Shown piece after piece: positions 24,627 to 34,300 of a stretch of 57,842 bases of DNA (position 1 is its first letter; each line of letters begins with the position of its first letter). The notes under the pieces were generated by a model. That model was given only the letters and a program-made list of their open reading frames with translations. It did not search any database and was not told the origin of the DNA. Origin of the DNA: Candidatus Bathyarchaeota archaeon (GTDB lineage Archaea > Thermoproteota > Bathyarchaeia > Bathyarchaeales > SOJC01); NCBI GenBank assembly GCA_029882535.1, contig JAOUKM010000001.1:110037-167878 (forward strand), in the 5' to 3' direction. The translations under genes were made by a program, and so were the position numbers.

Positions 24627-24925
24627 TCCTTTTCCCTTATGAACGCGCATTCACAAGGTGATGAAAGGCATTTTGGGCAGCAGTTGTCATATTTTCTTAG
24701 TGTAGCCTTTTCTAAGTCTATTTTGAGAACGTTAGCTAGTGATACAAGCCAAGCTATGACGTCTGCGAACTCGTCTTCTAGGGCTTTTTTGTTAGAGTTT
24801 TGCATGGCTTCTCCAAGCTCGTCAACTTCCTGCTTGAGCCATCTGTATGTTCCTTCTGCTCCTCGCTCAGAGTCTCGGTGGAAATAAATACGTCGCATAA
24901 TCTTCTGAAACTCACGGACATGCAC
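24623..24925 (-). CDS. MazG-like nucleotide pyrophosphohydrolase with Cys tail
   Basis: A 100-residue all-alpha NTP pyrophosphatase. The metal-binding ExxE and ExxD pairs are in LKQEVDELGEAM and LEDEFADVIAWL. The C-terminus adds NCCPKCLSSPCECAF, a compact Cys cluster that could bind zinc and is a recurring extension in archaeal short MazG proteins. It probably hydrolyses non-canonical or excess nucleotides. The start appears to be GTG 24925. Confidence 0.85.
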   Translation of the reverse strand: MHVREFQKIMRRIYFHRDSERGAEGTYRWLKQEVDELGEAMQNSNKKALEDEFADVIAWLVSLANVLKIDLEKATLRKYDNCCPKCLSSPCECAFIREKD

Positions 24926-25055
24926 ACTTTCTCCCTCTTATAACAGTAGTTCACAAACCTAAATGTTGAAATGTCCGATCATCCGTTATCAGTGTTTCCT
25001 CTTTCAACTTCCTTAACATGATCGCTTTTCGCCAAAAAGAATGGGATAAACGATT

Positions 25056-26369
25056 TTAGCGAAGTTTTATGTACTTATATGCCTCTGCAGCATCTTCAAA
25101 ACAGTAGTGCACCTTTTGGTAGTCTTTTCTAAACTCTGCAACATCCCTTTTGACCTTTTGAAAGTCTTCTTCGTCGATGATTACGCGTTTTATGAATTCT
25201 GCAATTTCAGTCATCTCCGATTCTTTCATGCCAAGCCTTGTTATCTCAGAGGCGCCGAGTCTTATTCCGCCTGGGTGCATGAAGTGGCGTCCTTCTTTGA
25301 TGTCCCAAGGCAGCAGGTTACGGTTTATGATTATGTTGGCCTTTTCTAACGTCTCTTCTATTGTACCTCCGTCACCTTGTTGCGTTATGTCGACAAGAAT
25401 GACGTGTGACTCGGTGAAGCCCTTGTGCTCCGCCAACACCTTAAAACCACGTTCATACAAAGCCTGCGCCAACGCCTTCGCGTTCTTAACCACCTGCCGG
25501 GTGTATTCTTTTCCGAACTCCAACATCTCAGTGCATGCCACAGTAACGCCTGCTACAGCGTGCAGATGATGATTGCTAACCATCCCTGGAAACGTAGCTC
25601 TCTTTATGGCATCTGCGTGTTTACTCCATGAAACTACTCCACCATGTTGCGGACCGAAAAGAGTCTTGTGAGTGCTTAAGGTGACAACGTCGGCGCCTTC
25701 TCGCAGTGGATCCTGAAACGTTCTGCCAGCAATCAAACCAGCTACGTGAGCGGCGTCATAGCCCACCGTGGCACCTAAGTTGTGGAATGTTTCAGCTAGT
25801 TCTTTAACTGGGTGTGGAAACGGAAACACGCTTGCACCAAACATTACAAGCTTAGGACGTTTTCCTTCATCCACCAGTTTTTGCACTCTTTCCTTCGTCT
25901 TATCTACATCAATGTTCAATTCTTTGTAATCCAAGACTAAGTACTGCACGTCTAAGCCTCTAACTGCACCTGCAGTGCCGCCCAGCCGCTTCTTACCTGT
26001 CGTAATATGGCCTCCGCATGGAATCGACAACGCCATCATAACGTCACCAGGCTCGGTGAAAGCTGTGTAAACCACAAGGTTTGCAACCACTCCAGAAATT
26101 GGACGTACATCAACAAATTCTGCGTTAAACAGTTTCTTCATCAAATCGATACATAGAAGCTCAACCTGATCCATATATACGCATCCGGCGTAAACACGCT
26201 CACCCGGCCAGCCTTCAGCGTAACGATGACCGAAGTCGCTTGCTAATGCTTCATGCACAGCTGGGCTTGACACGTTTTCGCTTGCTATGAGTGGGATGCT
26301 TTCTTGGAACCATTTGTGATGTTTTTGGAGTAGCTTGAATGTTTGGTTGTATGATTCTCGGGCAGACAA
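25056..26369 (-). CDS. glyA: Serine hydroxymethyltransferase
   Basis: This PLP enzyme interconverts serine and glycine, delivering a one-carbon unit to a folate or methanopterin carrier. The 437-residue length is normal. Landmarks are PLIASENVSSPAV, HRYAEGWPGERVY, GYDAAHVAGLIAG and the PLP-lysine segment VTLSTHKTLFGPQHGG. The start is TTG 26369 with AGAGGT about 10 nt upstream. The pterin used cannot be told from sequence. Confidence 0.95.
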   Translation of the reverse strand: MSARESYNQTFKLLQKHHKWFQESIPLIASENVSSPAVHEALASDFGHRYAEGWPGERVYAGCVYMDQVELLCIDLMKKLFNAEFVDVRPISGVVANLVVYTAFTEPGDVMMALSIPCGGHITTGKKRLGGTAGAVRGLDVQYLVLDYKELNIDVDKTKERVQKLVDEGKRPKLVMFGASVFPFPHPVKELAETFHNLGATVGYDAAHVAGLIAGRTFQDPLREGADVVTLSTHKTLFGPQHGGVVSWSKHADAIKRATFPGMVSNHHLHAVAGVTVACTEMLEFGKEYTRQVVKNAKALAQALYERGFKVLAEHKGFTESHVILVDITQQGDGGTIEETLEKANIIINRNLLPWDIKEGRHFMHPGGIRLGASEITRLGMKESEMTEIAEFIKRVIIDEEDFQKVKRDVAEFRKDYQKVHYCFEDAAEAYKYIKLR

Positions 26370-26487
26370 TGGTGTTAACCTCTGTTCTTATGAAAGTCCA
26401 GCGCTGGCATAAAAGCTTTGAAGTGACAATAACCTTAATTAGTTGAGGTTTAATGAATATACGATAACATCGAAGGGGCTTACCAGT

Positions 26488-26655
26488 ATGAGCAGAAAGA
26501 AAAAGCGGGAAAGTGGTGCACCAATGCCTGCTGCAAGCGCTGGCTTACTGCGATTCTTTGAGGAGGAGACAAAAGGTATACAGATCAAGCCTGAACTCAT
26601 TGTTGTTCTTGCTGTTGCTTTGATAGTTGTATGTTTATTAGCGAAGCTTTTCTAA
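26488..26655 (+). CDS. Preprotein translocase Sec61-beta subunit
   Basis: A 55-residue single-span protein with a basic N-terminus (MSRKKKRESGAPM), the conserved SAGLLRFFEEE stretch and one C-terminal membrane helix (ELIVVLAVALIVVCLLAKLF). This is the classic archaeal SecBeta layout. The open frame reaches back to 26443, but ATG 26488 fits the family start. It is convergent with the Lsm gene 9 nt away. Confidence 0.9.
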   Translation: MSRKKKRESGAPMPAASAGLLRFFEEETKGIQIKPELIVVLAVALIVVCLLAKLF

Positions 26656-26664
26656 CAGCCTTAC

Positions 26665-26949
26665 CTATTCTTCTTCGTGGAGAACCTCTATTCGCTGAAC
26701 CGAGTTTAAATTGACAAATATTTCGCTTCTTTCCTCTCTACCCGCAATTTGTGGTATGGGATTTGCAATGGTTGCACGGAAAATCACCGCTTCAGCGTTT
26801 GAAAGCCAAATTCCCGATGGCTCATATGTTACAGCTACTAACTTTCCTTCAAAACCGTAAGCTTGATTTAGAATCACTAGTACTTTTTTACCGACGCTTT
26901 TTTCCAGCATATGAAAGATTGAGGGAGGTGGAATTATGTTGGCTGGCAT
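26665..26949 (-). CDS. Sm-like (Lsm) domain protein
   Basis: A 94-residue Lsm-fold protein. The Sm1-like part is KSVGKKVLVILNQAYGFEGKL, followed by LVAVTYEPSGIWLSNAEAV; the Sm2-like end is EIFVNLNSVQRIEVL. It lacks the canonical IRG triplet of Sm2, so RNA-binding details may differ from classical archaeal Lsm1. It probably forms a ring. A later Met (residue 14) could be the start. Confidence 0.75.
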   Translation of the reverse strand: MPANIIPPPSIFHMLEKSVGKKVLVILNQAYGFEGKLVAVTYEPSGIWLSNAEAVIFRATIANPIPQIAGREERSEIFVNLNSVQRIEVLHEEE

Positions 26950-27128
26950 AAACAGTCTCTATCTTCATATGTCGGTTCTAAGATAAAACTTTATCTCGTC
27001 TTTGCAAGAATTTCTTCACGAAGTCTTTTTTACTAGAACATGTTTGGCGAAGTGTTTTCTTTAAGTTTGTTAACTTTAATATTTGAGAAGAGGCTACTCT
27101 TGGATTCATGTGCGGAGTAACGATCTGA

Positions 27129-28949
27129 TTGGCTTCTACTAAGAGTTTAGAATATTCAATTGAGAGAGCAATAAAGCACTATTCTCAACTGTTTGTTTTG
27201 CCGTCTTATAGAAGAATTGTTTCACTCACGTTTCTGTCATGTGTGATAGGCAGTGTTCTAACGATTTTTTTGCTTGCGAGAGCGCCTATAGTTTTGGCTT
27301 TGCAGTTTAGCTTACTTCTTTTCTTGTTATCAACAATTTCTGACTTAATTATAAGGCAAGTTTTCATGAAATCCGACATGGTTTACAACACGAGGCGTTG
27401 CGCTGCTCTCTCTATGTTCTCTATTCTGTTGTGGTTCAGTTTTCTCATAGTCGGTTCTTCACTAACTCTTCTTTTCGATTCATGGAGTTTTTGGGTTGAT
27501 CTTTTTTCAATAGGGTTTGCTGCTGTTTGTATTCTTCGTTTGATTGTATTTTCCTCAATCTCTTTCGTATCTTATTGGAGGGCGGTAGGCTCGTCTTTGA
27601 TGCACCCTATAATTTGCCTTTTACCTATGTACTACGTATCTTCTTCTGCGGGCTATACTTTTGGCACCACCTCGGTGGCATATTTGCTCGTTTCTATTCC
27701 AATATCGATTCTCACAGCATTCCTTTTAATCAGTTTGGTGAACAAAATAGGCACTGAAACTATTCAGATACCTACGACCTCGGTTCTGAAGGCTTTCCTT
27801 GCTAACTGGATGGAAAATGTAAAGATTCCGCTTGAGGGTCTTTTTGAAAACTTTGGAGGGGAAAAAACTATAGACTTTTCGCTTCTAGCGTTTGAGGCGG
27901 AGAACCGCGTCAAATCTGTAATTACCGTGTCATCTTTTCACCCTGGACCCTTTAGAAACGTCGGAAGTAGTTCTCTTCCGTTTTTGATCCAAGAAGCGTT
28001 GGAGAAAAAGCTAGGCGGTGTTGCTGCGGTTCCCCATGGCCTGTTTGGACACGAGTTTGACCTTGCATCCCAGCGACAAAACCAAAAAGTGTTAAGAGGC
28101 ATACTAGACTCAACGGATTTTACCAATTTCGGTTCGAAAGCTACGCGTTTCGTAAGAACGCAAAAGGGCGTCGCGGGTGCAAGCTGCCAGATATTTGGAG
28201 ACTGTGCAGTTGTTACTTTGACTTTGGCGCCTGAGACAACCGAAGATTTTCCGCGGGAGTTAGGTGATTTTATTCTTGAAGAAGCGTCAAAGCTTGGTTT
28301 GGCTCATGTGATAATAATCAACGCCCATAACAGTATTAATGGCCCCTTTGACGTAAGCAGGGTTATGGTGCCTTTAAAAAAGGCTGCTTTGGACGTTTTG
28401 AAAAGGGCATTTAAACTAAAGTCTTCTCTTTTTGAAGTTGGGGCGGCAAAGGTTGTGCCAGAAGAGTTTAGTTTTGAGGATGGAATGGGGTCTGGTGGAA
28501 TATGCGCCTTAGTGATTAGAGTTGACGAGCAGACATGCGCTTACATTACCATTGACGGCAATAACATGGTTTCTGGTCTGAGAAGAAAGATTCTTGATGC
28601 TCTAAAGGAGTTAGGCGTTGATGAAGGAGAGGTTCTTACCACGGACACTCATGTTGTAAACGCCATCGGCGTGACTGAGCGTGGATATTGTCCTCTAGGA
28701 GAAGCGATACCCCACGAGAGGTTGATTAATTACGTTAAGCGTGCAGTCAGAGAAGCGTTGAGCAATATGAAGCCTGCGTCGGCTGATTGGCGTGTTGGGA
28801 AGGTTCTCCATGTGAGGGTGATTGGGGAAAAACAGATAAAAGAGATATCGCTTCTAGCAGATAAGGCGTTACAGCGGGCTAAGAAAACGGCAGTTCCACT
28901 ATTCGCGGCTGCAGGTTTGCTTTTGATAACGTTGGCTATTATTCTCTAG
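27129..28949 (+). CDS. DUF2070 family membrane protein
   Basis: A 606-residue protein. The first 210 residues contain about six or seven transmembrane helices. A soluble domain follows, with the conserved SSFHPGPFRNVGSSSLPF and AAVPHGLFGHEFDLAS segments, ADxH-like INAHNSINGP and TTDTHVVNAIG, and a final hydrophobic helix at the C-terminus. This is the DUF2070 plan; function is unknown. The His and Asp clusters in the soluble domain suggest a metal-dependent activity. The only suitable start is TTG 27129. Confidence 0.85.
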   Translation: MASTKSLEYSIERAIKHYSQLFVLPSYRRIVSLTFLSCVIGSVLTIFLLARAPIVLALQFSLLLFLLSTISDLIIRQVFMKSDMVYNTRRCAALSMFSILLWFSFLIVGSSLTLLFDSWSFWVDLFSIGFAAVCILRLIVFSSISFVSYWRAVGSSLMHPIICLLPMYYVSSSAGYTFGTTSVAYLLVSIPISILTAFLLISLVNKIGTETIQIPTTSVLKAFLANWMENVKIPLEGLFENFGGEKTIDFSLLAFEAENRVKSVITVSSFHPGPFRNVGSSSLPFLIQEALEKKLGGVAAVPHGLFGHEFDLASQRQNQKVLRGILDSTDFTNFGSKATRFVRTQKGVAGASCQIFGDCAVVTLTLAPETTEDFPRELGDFILEEASKLGLAHVIIINAHNSINGPFDVSRVMVPLKKAALDVLKRAFKLKSSLFEVGAAKVVPEEFSFEDGMGSGGICALVIRVDEQTCAYITIDGNNMVSGLRRKILDALKELGVDEGEVLTTDTHVVNAIGVTERGYCPLGEAIPHERLINYVKRAVREALSNMKPASADWRVGKVLHVRVIGEKQIKEISLLADKALQRAKKTAVPLFAAAGLLLITLAIIL

Positions 28950-28955
28950 TTTTGT

Positions 28956-29927
28956 CTACGCCATGTTACATTTCTTAAGCAACTTGTTCCAGCGTTTGTC
29001 AGTTATCTTCTGAATGTCATCAATCACGTTTTCAAATTTTGGTTTAAACAAGTGTCTAAAACGGCGCTGCATCTTTAGATATTCCGTGACAGATTTCTTG
29101 CTTTCCGGTTTCAAGGCCATGATTTTGCTTTGAGGAGACAAGCTGTATTCGCCGTTCACTGCTTCCCACAACGGAAATACGCAGGTCTCCACAGCCAAAC
29201 GAGCAACTTCTACGGTTTTGCTTGTGTCGTAGCGCCACCCTCTGGGACAGGGCGCAAAAACGTGCATGAACGCTGGGCCTTCTGTCTCTAGAGCTTTCCG
29301 TGTTTTCCTTAACATGTCTTGCCAATAGACAATTGAAGCTGTTGCCACATATGGAATTTCATGAGCCACTATGATGTCTGCTATGGGTTTCTTGAATTGT
29401 GGCTTTCCAGGAATAACTTTACCTGCTGGTGATGTGGTGGTTGAGGCGCCGTGGGGTGTACCTCCGCTTCGTTGTATACCCGTGTTCATGTAGGCTTCGT
29501 TGTCGTAGAGAACATACAGAAAGTCATGACCTCGCTCTACTGCACCAGACAATGCTTGAATTCCAATGTCGAACGTGCCTCCGTCGCCGGCAAAAGCTAT
29601 CACGTCAACATGTTCATACTTAAGTCGTCCTTTCCTTTTCATTGCTTTCAAGGCAGCTTCAATGCCGGATGCGTTGGCTGCAACGTTTTCGAAGGCTGTA
29701 TGAATCCATGGAACTTTCCACGCCGTGTAGGGATATATAGTCGATACTACTTCCATGCATCCTGTCGCGTTTGTGACTATTGTGGGTCCTCGCGTGGCTT
29801 TCATTATCTGCCGCAAAGCAATTGCTGGACCACATCCTGCGCATGCTCGATGCCCCGACGTGAAAAGTTCTGGTTTTTCCACGATTTCTCTTGCGGTGAA
29901 TCTCCAAGGGGTTGTTGCCATTTTCAT
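28956..29927 (-). CDS. porB: Pyruvate:ferredoxin oxidoreductase beta subunit
   Basis: The TPP-binding subunit of a four-subunit 2-oxoacid:ferredoxin oxidoreductase. It shows HRACAGCGPAIALRQ with Cys ligands, the GDG TPP motif in FAGDGGTFDIGIQALSG, the NEAYMNTGIQRSGGTPHGA block and a later Cys in FAPCPRGWRYD. The order G-D-A-B on the minus strand and these motifs fit the pyruvate enzyme. It lies 9 nt downstream of porA. Substrate is inferred from family resemblance. Confidence 0.93.
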   Translation of the reverse strand: MKMATTPWRFTAREIVEKPELFTSGHRACAGCGPAIALRQIMKATRGPTIVTNATGCMEVVSTIYPYTAWKVPWIHTAFENVAANASGIEAALKAMKRKGRLKYEHVDVIAFAGDGGTFDIGIQALSGAVERGHDFLYVLYDNEAYMNTGIQRSGGTPHGASTTTSPAGKVIPGKPQFKKPIADIIVAHEIPYVATASIVYWQDMLRKTRKALETEGPAFMHVFAPCPRGWRYDTSKTVEVARLAVETCVFPLWEAVNGEYSLSPQSKIMALKPESKKSVTEYLKMQRRFRHLFKPKFENVIDDIQKITDKRWNKLLKKCNMA

Positions 29928-29936
29928 CGCCTCCTA

Positions 29937-31163
29937 TTATCGCACTCCCGCAAACTGCACATACCTTTTCACCCGTTTGGTTTCAAGGATTTCCTGTAAG
30001 TCTCTGTAAATGTCTCGGATGATGTTTTGAGGCATGTCTCTTCCTCCAAGACCGTATATGTAATTCACAACATATGGCTGTGAGTGGGCATCGTAGAGGA
30101 TGTGGCGGGTTTCATGAAATAATGCCCCTCCATATCCGCCGAAGCTGTTGCTTCGATCCATCACCGCTACTGCCTTCACGTTTGCTAAAGCTTTTGTAAT
30201 CTCTGTTACTGGAAGCGGTCTGAAGGTGCGGAGACGTAAGAGTCCAGCTTTTACTCCTCTAGCGCGAAGCTGATCCACAACAGTTTTGGTGGTGCCTGCT
30301 GTTGAACCGACACATACTGTTGCGACGTCGGCGTCTTCAAGACGGTAAGCTTCAACAAGACCGTTTCCATATCGGCGTCCGCTTAGCTGAGCGTACTCGT
30401 CGTGAACTTGTGTAATTATCTGCGAAGCTTTTCGCATTGCCTCTTCCTGTTGTCTCTTGTGCTCAAAATAATAATCATAAAGGTCTAAGGGACCCATAGT
30501 TAACGGATTATCCGGGTCTAGTTTGAAGGGCACTTTTTTGCCTTCGTGACCAATTACAAGAGGAATCAGTCTGCTGCCAACAAACTTTCGCACAATTTCA
30601 TCTGATAATATAGCAACGTTTTCCAGAGTGTGGCTGAGGAAAAACGCGTCAAGACAAACCATTACTGGAAGAAGCAAGTCTATATGCTCAGCTATCCTGA
30701 AGGCTTGAATAATCGAATCATAAGTTTCTTGCGAGTTTTCAGCGTAAATCTGTATCCAGCCGCTGTCTCTCTCCGCCATGCTATCCGAGTGGTCACAGTG
30801 TATGTTTATCGGCGCAGACAACGCCCGATTTGCGATAGCCATTACCACCGGTGCTCTGCAACCTGACGTAACGAAGAGTATCTCATGCATCAAAGCAAGA
30901 CCAGCTGAAGCTGTCGCAGTAAACGTTCTCGCTCCAGTGGCAGAGGCAGCTAAACATGCACTGAGGGCACTGTGTTCCGATTCTGTACAGACAAATTCGG
31001 TATCCACCTCTCCATCTGCCACGTATTCGCTGAACCTTTCCACGATAATTGTTTGCGGCGTTATTGGGTATGCTGCTACAACGTCTACGTCTGACTGTTT
31101 AACAGCGAGAGCAACTGCTTCGTCGCCGTTTAATGCAAGAACCTTTTGCTGAACAGTCGTCAT
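29937..31163 (-). CDS. porA: Pyruvate:ferredoxin oxidoreductase alpha subunit
   Basis: A 408-residue alpha subunit. The substrate-side signature AAYPITPQTIIVE is near residue 34, TESEHSALSACLAASATGAR follows, and the C-terminal transketolase-like domain contains AVMDRSNSFGGYGGALFHE. It completes the catalytic unit with porB downstream and PorD and PorG upstream. Spacing to porD is 3 nt, so a single transcript is likely. Confidence 0.93.
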   Translation of the reverse strand: MTTVQQKVLALNGDEAVALAVKQSDVDVVAAYPITPQTIIVERFSEYVADGEVDTEFVCTESEHSALSACLAASATGARTFTATASAGLALMHEILFVTSGCRAPVVMAIANRALSAPINIHCDHSDSMAERDSGWIQIYAENSQETYDSIIQAFRIAEHIDLLLPVMVCLDAFFLSHTLENVAILSDEIVRKFVGSRLIPLVIGHEGKKVPFKLDPDNPLTMGPLDLYDYYFEHKRQQEEAMRKASQIITQVHDEYAQLSGRRYGNGLVEAYRLEDADVATVCVGSTAGTTKTVVDQLRARGVKAGLLRLRTFRPLPVTEITKALANVKAVAVMDRSNSFGGYGGALFHETRHILYDAHSQPYVVNYIYGLGGRDMPQNIIRDIYRDLQEILETKRVKRYVQFAGVR

Positions 31164-31166
31164 CCT

Positions 31167-31454
31167 TTAAGCCTCCCCCTCTCTCACCATCTTTATAGCC
31201 TCTGCGGGACATTCGTTGGCGCATATGCCGCAGCCTTTACAGAAATCATAGTTGAACTCGATGTCTTCTGTGGTTTTATTCCATGTAATGGCTGAGTCGG
31301 GGCAAATCATGGGACAAAGTAAGCATCGTGTGCATTTTTCAGGATCACGAACTGGCCTGAAGGTTCTCCAATCCCCTGTGAGGTATTCTGTAGCAGGCTT
31401 CCAACAAACTCCCGCTATCGGGACTTCCTTCCAGCCTTTTTGTTTTTGGCTCAT
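31167..31454 (-). CDS. porD: Pyruvate:ferredoxin oxidoreductase delta subunit (2[4Fe-4S])
   Basis: A 95-residue ferredoxin-like subunit. Two CxxCxxCxxxCP motifs bind two 4Fe-4S clusters: CTRCLLCPMICP and CKGCGICANECP. It passes electrons from the TPP centre to soluble ferredoxin. Its start overlaps the porG stop by 4 nt. Confidence 0.93.
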   Translation of the reverse strand: MSQKQKGWKEVPIAGVCWKPATEYLTGDWRTFRPVRDPEKCTRCLLCPMICPDSAITWNKTTEDIEFNYDFCKGCGICANECPAEAIKMVREGEA

Positions 31455-32011
31455 TCCATTTTTGCCTCCTTGTACGCTTCCTTTATCACGGCGATGTTTT
31501 TTTCCGCTAATTCTTGTCGAAAGCGTTCTCTGATGGCTTTTTCGATGCTTTCTAGGTTTACTAGGGATGCTGCGCGAGTTGCAGCGCCAAGCATGGCAGT
31601 GTTTGTGATGGGAATGTTTAGTATTTTGATGGCGATATCAGTTGCTGGGACAGTCCAGACTTTTTGAGACGAAATATCCAGTTTTTTTCTCAGTTCTGCA
31701 GGGCTTTCTTTGGTGTTGACGACTAATGCTCCGTCTTCGGTGAGTCCGTTGGTTACGTTAACCGTTTTCAAGATTGTCGGGTCAAGTACGGCTACTAAGT
31801 TTGGATTGTAGATGGAGCAGTGGAGTCTGATTGGTCTGTTGCTGATTCTTGTGTAGGCTGCTAGAGGGGCGCCCATGCGTTCGGGGCCGAATTCGGGAAA
31901 TGACTGAACGTGTTTTCCCTCGAGAATAGCAGCTTTTGCCAGAAGTTCGCTTGCTGTCCATGCTCCCTGTCCGCCTCTGCCATGCCATCGTATTTCTTGA
32001 ATTTGTGACAT
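31451..32011 (-). CDS. porG: Pyruvate:ferredoxin oxidoreductase gamma subunit
   Basis: A 186-residue gamma subunit with the family opening IRWHGRGGQGAWTASELLA and the EFGPERMGAPLAAYTRI block. It is the first gene of the leftward porGDAB operon. The operon diverges from the second oxidoreductase operon across about 240 nt that should hold both promoters. Confidence 0.93.
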   Translation of the reverse strand: MSQIQEIRWHGRGGQGAWTASELLAKAAILEGKHVQSFPEFGPERMGAPLAAYTRISNRPIRLHCSIYNPNLVAVLDPTILKTVNVTNGLTEDGALVVNTKESPAELRKKLDISSQKVWTVPATDIAIKILNIPITNTAMLGAATRAASLVNLESIEKAIRERFRQELAEKNIAVIKEAYKEAKME

Positions 32012-32249
32012 TTGATGTTCCTCGAATCTTTCATTCTACATTTGACTCGTTAAATATACACGTTTCCCCAAATTTTGCGAAATGTAACCTAAAGGGTTGT
32101 TGAAGAGGGTTTAGAGAACTGTTTTTAAATGGTTTTGCGAAACACTTTTCCTTTCTTATTGGTATTTGTTACTTCTCAAAATGGTGCTCACGATGAACGA
32201 AATCCTATGTGCACGAGTACTGGTCCATGATTAAGGGGTGCAAGGCAAA

Positions 32250-32483
32250 ATGGGTAAAATAGTAATTGATGAAAACGCGTGCAAGGGCTGCGCGCTCTGC
32301 GTCAACGCTTGTCCATTTCATCTTATATGCATCTCCCAGCGAATTAACTCTAATGGGTACTTTCCTGCAGAGTTCATTGATTCGGAAGGAAAATGTACTG
32401 GTTGCACTTTGTGCGCCATAACATGCCCTGACGTCGCTATAGAAGTTTATCGAGAAAAAAAGAAGGCTAGAGGTGAGAAATAA
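32250..32483 (+). CDS. 2-oxoacid:ferredoxin oxidoreductase, ferredoxin-like delta subunit
   Basis: A 77-residue 2[4Fe-4S] protein with CKGCALCVNACP and CTGCTLCAITCP. It is the first gene of a rightward four-gene operon encoding a second oxidoreductase. The frame opens earlier at GTG 32238, but ATG 32250 (MGKIVIDENA) with AAGGGG upstream is the better start. Its TAA overlaps the next ATG by 1 nt. A 17-codon ATG ORF (32180-32233) precedes it, possibly by chance. Confidence 0.9.
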   Translation: MGKIVIDENACKGCALCVNACPFHLICISQRINSNGYFPAEFIDSEGKCTGCTLCAITCPDVAIEVYREKKKARGEK

Positions 32484-33541
32484 TGAAAAAGAAGTTTATG
32501 ACTGGAAACGAAGCGATTGCCGAAGCGGCGATTCAAGCTGGCTGTAGACACTTTTTCGGTTATCCTATAACTCCGCAAAGTGAAATTCCCGAATACATGT
32601 CGAAACGTCTTCCTGAAATTGGAGGAGTTTACCTTCAAGCTGAAAGTGAGGTGGCTGCGATTAACATGCTTTTCGGCGCAGCTGGTGCCGGTGCGAGGGT
32701 GATGACGTCTTCTTCTAGCCCTGGAATCAGCCTGATGCAGGAGGGGATTTCATACATTGCTGGCGCTCAACTTCCATGCTTAATTGTAAACATTATGCGT
32801 GGGGGTCCTGGGCTGGGAGGTATACAGCCTTCACAATCCGACTACTTCCAAGCCACTAAAGGCGGAGGACACGGCGACTATCACCTGCTTGTGCTGGCGC
32901 CTCACACCGTGCAAGAGGCTGCTTCGCTTACTATGGAAGCATTTGACCTCGCTGATAAGTATAGGAATCCTGTGATGGTTTTGGGAGATGGCTACTTGGG
33001 ACAGATGATGGAACCCGTTGAATTCAAAAAGACAGCTCCACCGACGCTTCCTGCAAAGGAATGGGCTCTAACAGGCACCAAGGGGCGTCCTAAGAACTTG
33101 GTTAAAAGTCTCTACCTTGATCCCGAAGCTTTAGAAAAACACAATTTGGAAATAAACCGCAAGATTCAAGAAATGATTAGGAACGAGGTGCGTGTCGAAA
33201 CTTATCAAACCGACGACGCCGAAGTTGTCATTGCTGCTTATGGAACGGTTGCGAGAATTGCAAAAACTGCAATCAAAGTTCTACGCAAGAAAGGCATCAA
33301 AGTAGGAATGATAAGACCGATTACCGTTTTTCCGTTTCCTTACAAAGCCTTTGAAAAAATGGCTGATAAAGTGAGCAAGTTTTTGGTGGTTGAGATGAGT
33401 CTTGGGCAGATGGTTGAAGACGTTAAACTTGGAGTGTGTGGCAAAGCTCAAATTCGCTTTTATGGGCGAACTGGAGGCATGGTTCCAAGCTATGATGAAA
33501 TAGTTACTGAAACAGAAAAACTCGTAAAGGAGGCAAGCTGA
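32483..33541 (+). CDS. 2-oxoacid:ferredoxin oxidoreductase alpha subunit (VorB/KorA type)
   Basis: A 352-residue subunit. FFGYPITPQSEIPEYM is the substrate-side motif; QAESEVAAINMLFGAAGAG and MRGGPGLGGIQPSQSDYFQA are close to the VorB (branched-chain 2-oxoacid) family as I recall it. KorA (2-oxoglutarate) enzymes share much of this, so the substrate is either 2-oxoisovalerate-type or 2-oxoglutarate. It overlaps the ferredoxin gene by 1 nt and is followed 3 nt later by the beta subunit. Confidence 0.9.
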   Translation: MKKKFMTGNEAIAEAAIQAGCRHFFGYPITPQSEIPEYMSKRLPEIGGVYLQAESEVAAINMLFGAAGAGARVMTSSSSPGISLMQEGISYIAGAQLPCLIVNIMRGGPGLGGIQPSQSDYFQATKGGGHGDYHLLVLAPHTVQEAASLTMEAFDLADKYRNPVMVLGDGYLGQMMEPVEFKKTAPPTLPAKEWALTGTKGRPKNLVKSLYLDPEALEKHNLEINRKIQEMIRNEVRVETYQTDDAEVVIAAYGTVARIAKTAIKVLRKKGIKVGMIRPITVFPFPYKAFEKMADKVSKFLVVEMSLGQMVEDVKLGVCGKAQIRFYGRTGGMVPSYDEIVTETEKLVKEAS

Positions 33542-33544
33542 AAA

Positions 33545-34300
33545 GTGCAAGTAGAACTTGAGAAAGTTTTTGAACGACCAAGAACGCTACGTCCAGTGAC
33601 GACACATTATTGCCCCGGCTGCGGACACGGAATTACAGCGCGTTTAATAGCAGAAGTAATAGACGAGCTGGAAATACGAGAAAAGACTGTCGGAGTTGCA
33701 CCCGTAGGTTGTTCGGTTCTTCTCTACAACTATCTTGACATTGACATGTATGAAGCCGCGCATGGTCGTGCGCCTGCAGTTGCAACCGGCTGTAAAAGGG
33801 TGCATCCCGAACTTTTTGTGTTCACTTACCAAGGTGACGGCGATTTCGCCTCTATAGGGACTGCGGAAGCGGTTCATGCGACTGCTCGTGGAGAAAAAAT
33901 TACGACAATTTTCATCAACAACGCGATTTATGGGATGACTGGGGGGCAGATGGCGCCTACAACGCTTATTGGCCAGAAAACCACGACCTCTCCCATGGGG
34001 CGGACTACCGAGCAAGCTGGCTTTCCAATTAGGATGGCTGAGCTACTTGCAACTCTTGATGGTGCGACGTATATTGCAAGGGTAGCCGTAAACAGTCCGA
34101 AACACATTATACAAGCCAAAAGAGCCATAAAGAAGGCGTTTGAAACGCAAATAAAAGGCTTAGGCTATTCTATGGTGGAAGTCCTTTCGCAGTGTCCGAC
34201 AGTCTGGCGCATGACTCCAATTGAGGCAACGAAATGGGTTGAAGAGAAAATGGTGCCCTATTATCCATTAAGGGAATTCAAAGCTCCAAAGGAGAGTTGA
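33545..34300 (+). CDS. 2-oxoacid:ferredoxin oxidoreductase beta subunit (VorA/KorB type)
   Basis: A 251-residue TPP subunit. It has [17 protein letters not shown] with Fe-S Cys ligands, [15 protein letters not shown] as the TPP-binding GDG motif, and [17 protein letters not shown], typical of the KorB/VorA group. The start is GTG 33545. It forms the catalytic core with the upstream alpha subunit; the gamma subunit starts directly at its stop. Confidence 0.9.
   Translation: MQVELEKVFERPRTLRPVTTHYCPGCGHGITARLIAEVIDELEIREKTVGVAPVGCSVLLYNYLDIDMYEAAHGRAPAVATGCKRVHPELFVFTYQGDGDFASIGTAEAVHATARGEKITTIFINNAIYGMTGGQMAPTTLIGQKTTTSPMGRTTEQAGFPIRMAELLATLDGATYIARVAVNSPKHIIQAKRAIKKAFETQIKGLGYSMVEVLSQCPTVWRMTPIEATKWVEEKMVPYYPLREFKAPKES

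Noticed and set aside
32180-32233. 17-codon ATG ORF as a leader peptide of the Vor/Kor operon
   Set aside because: No Shine-Dalgarno sequence and no run of regulatory codons; too short to distinguish from chance.
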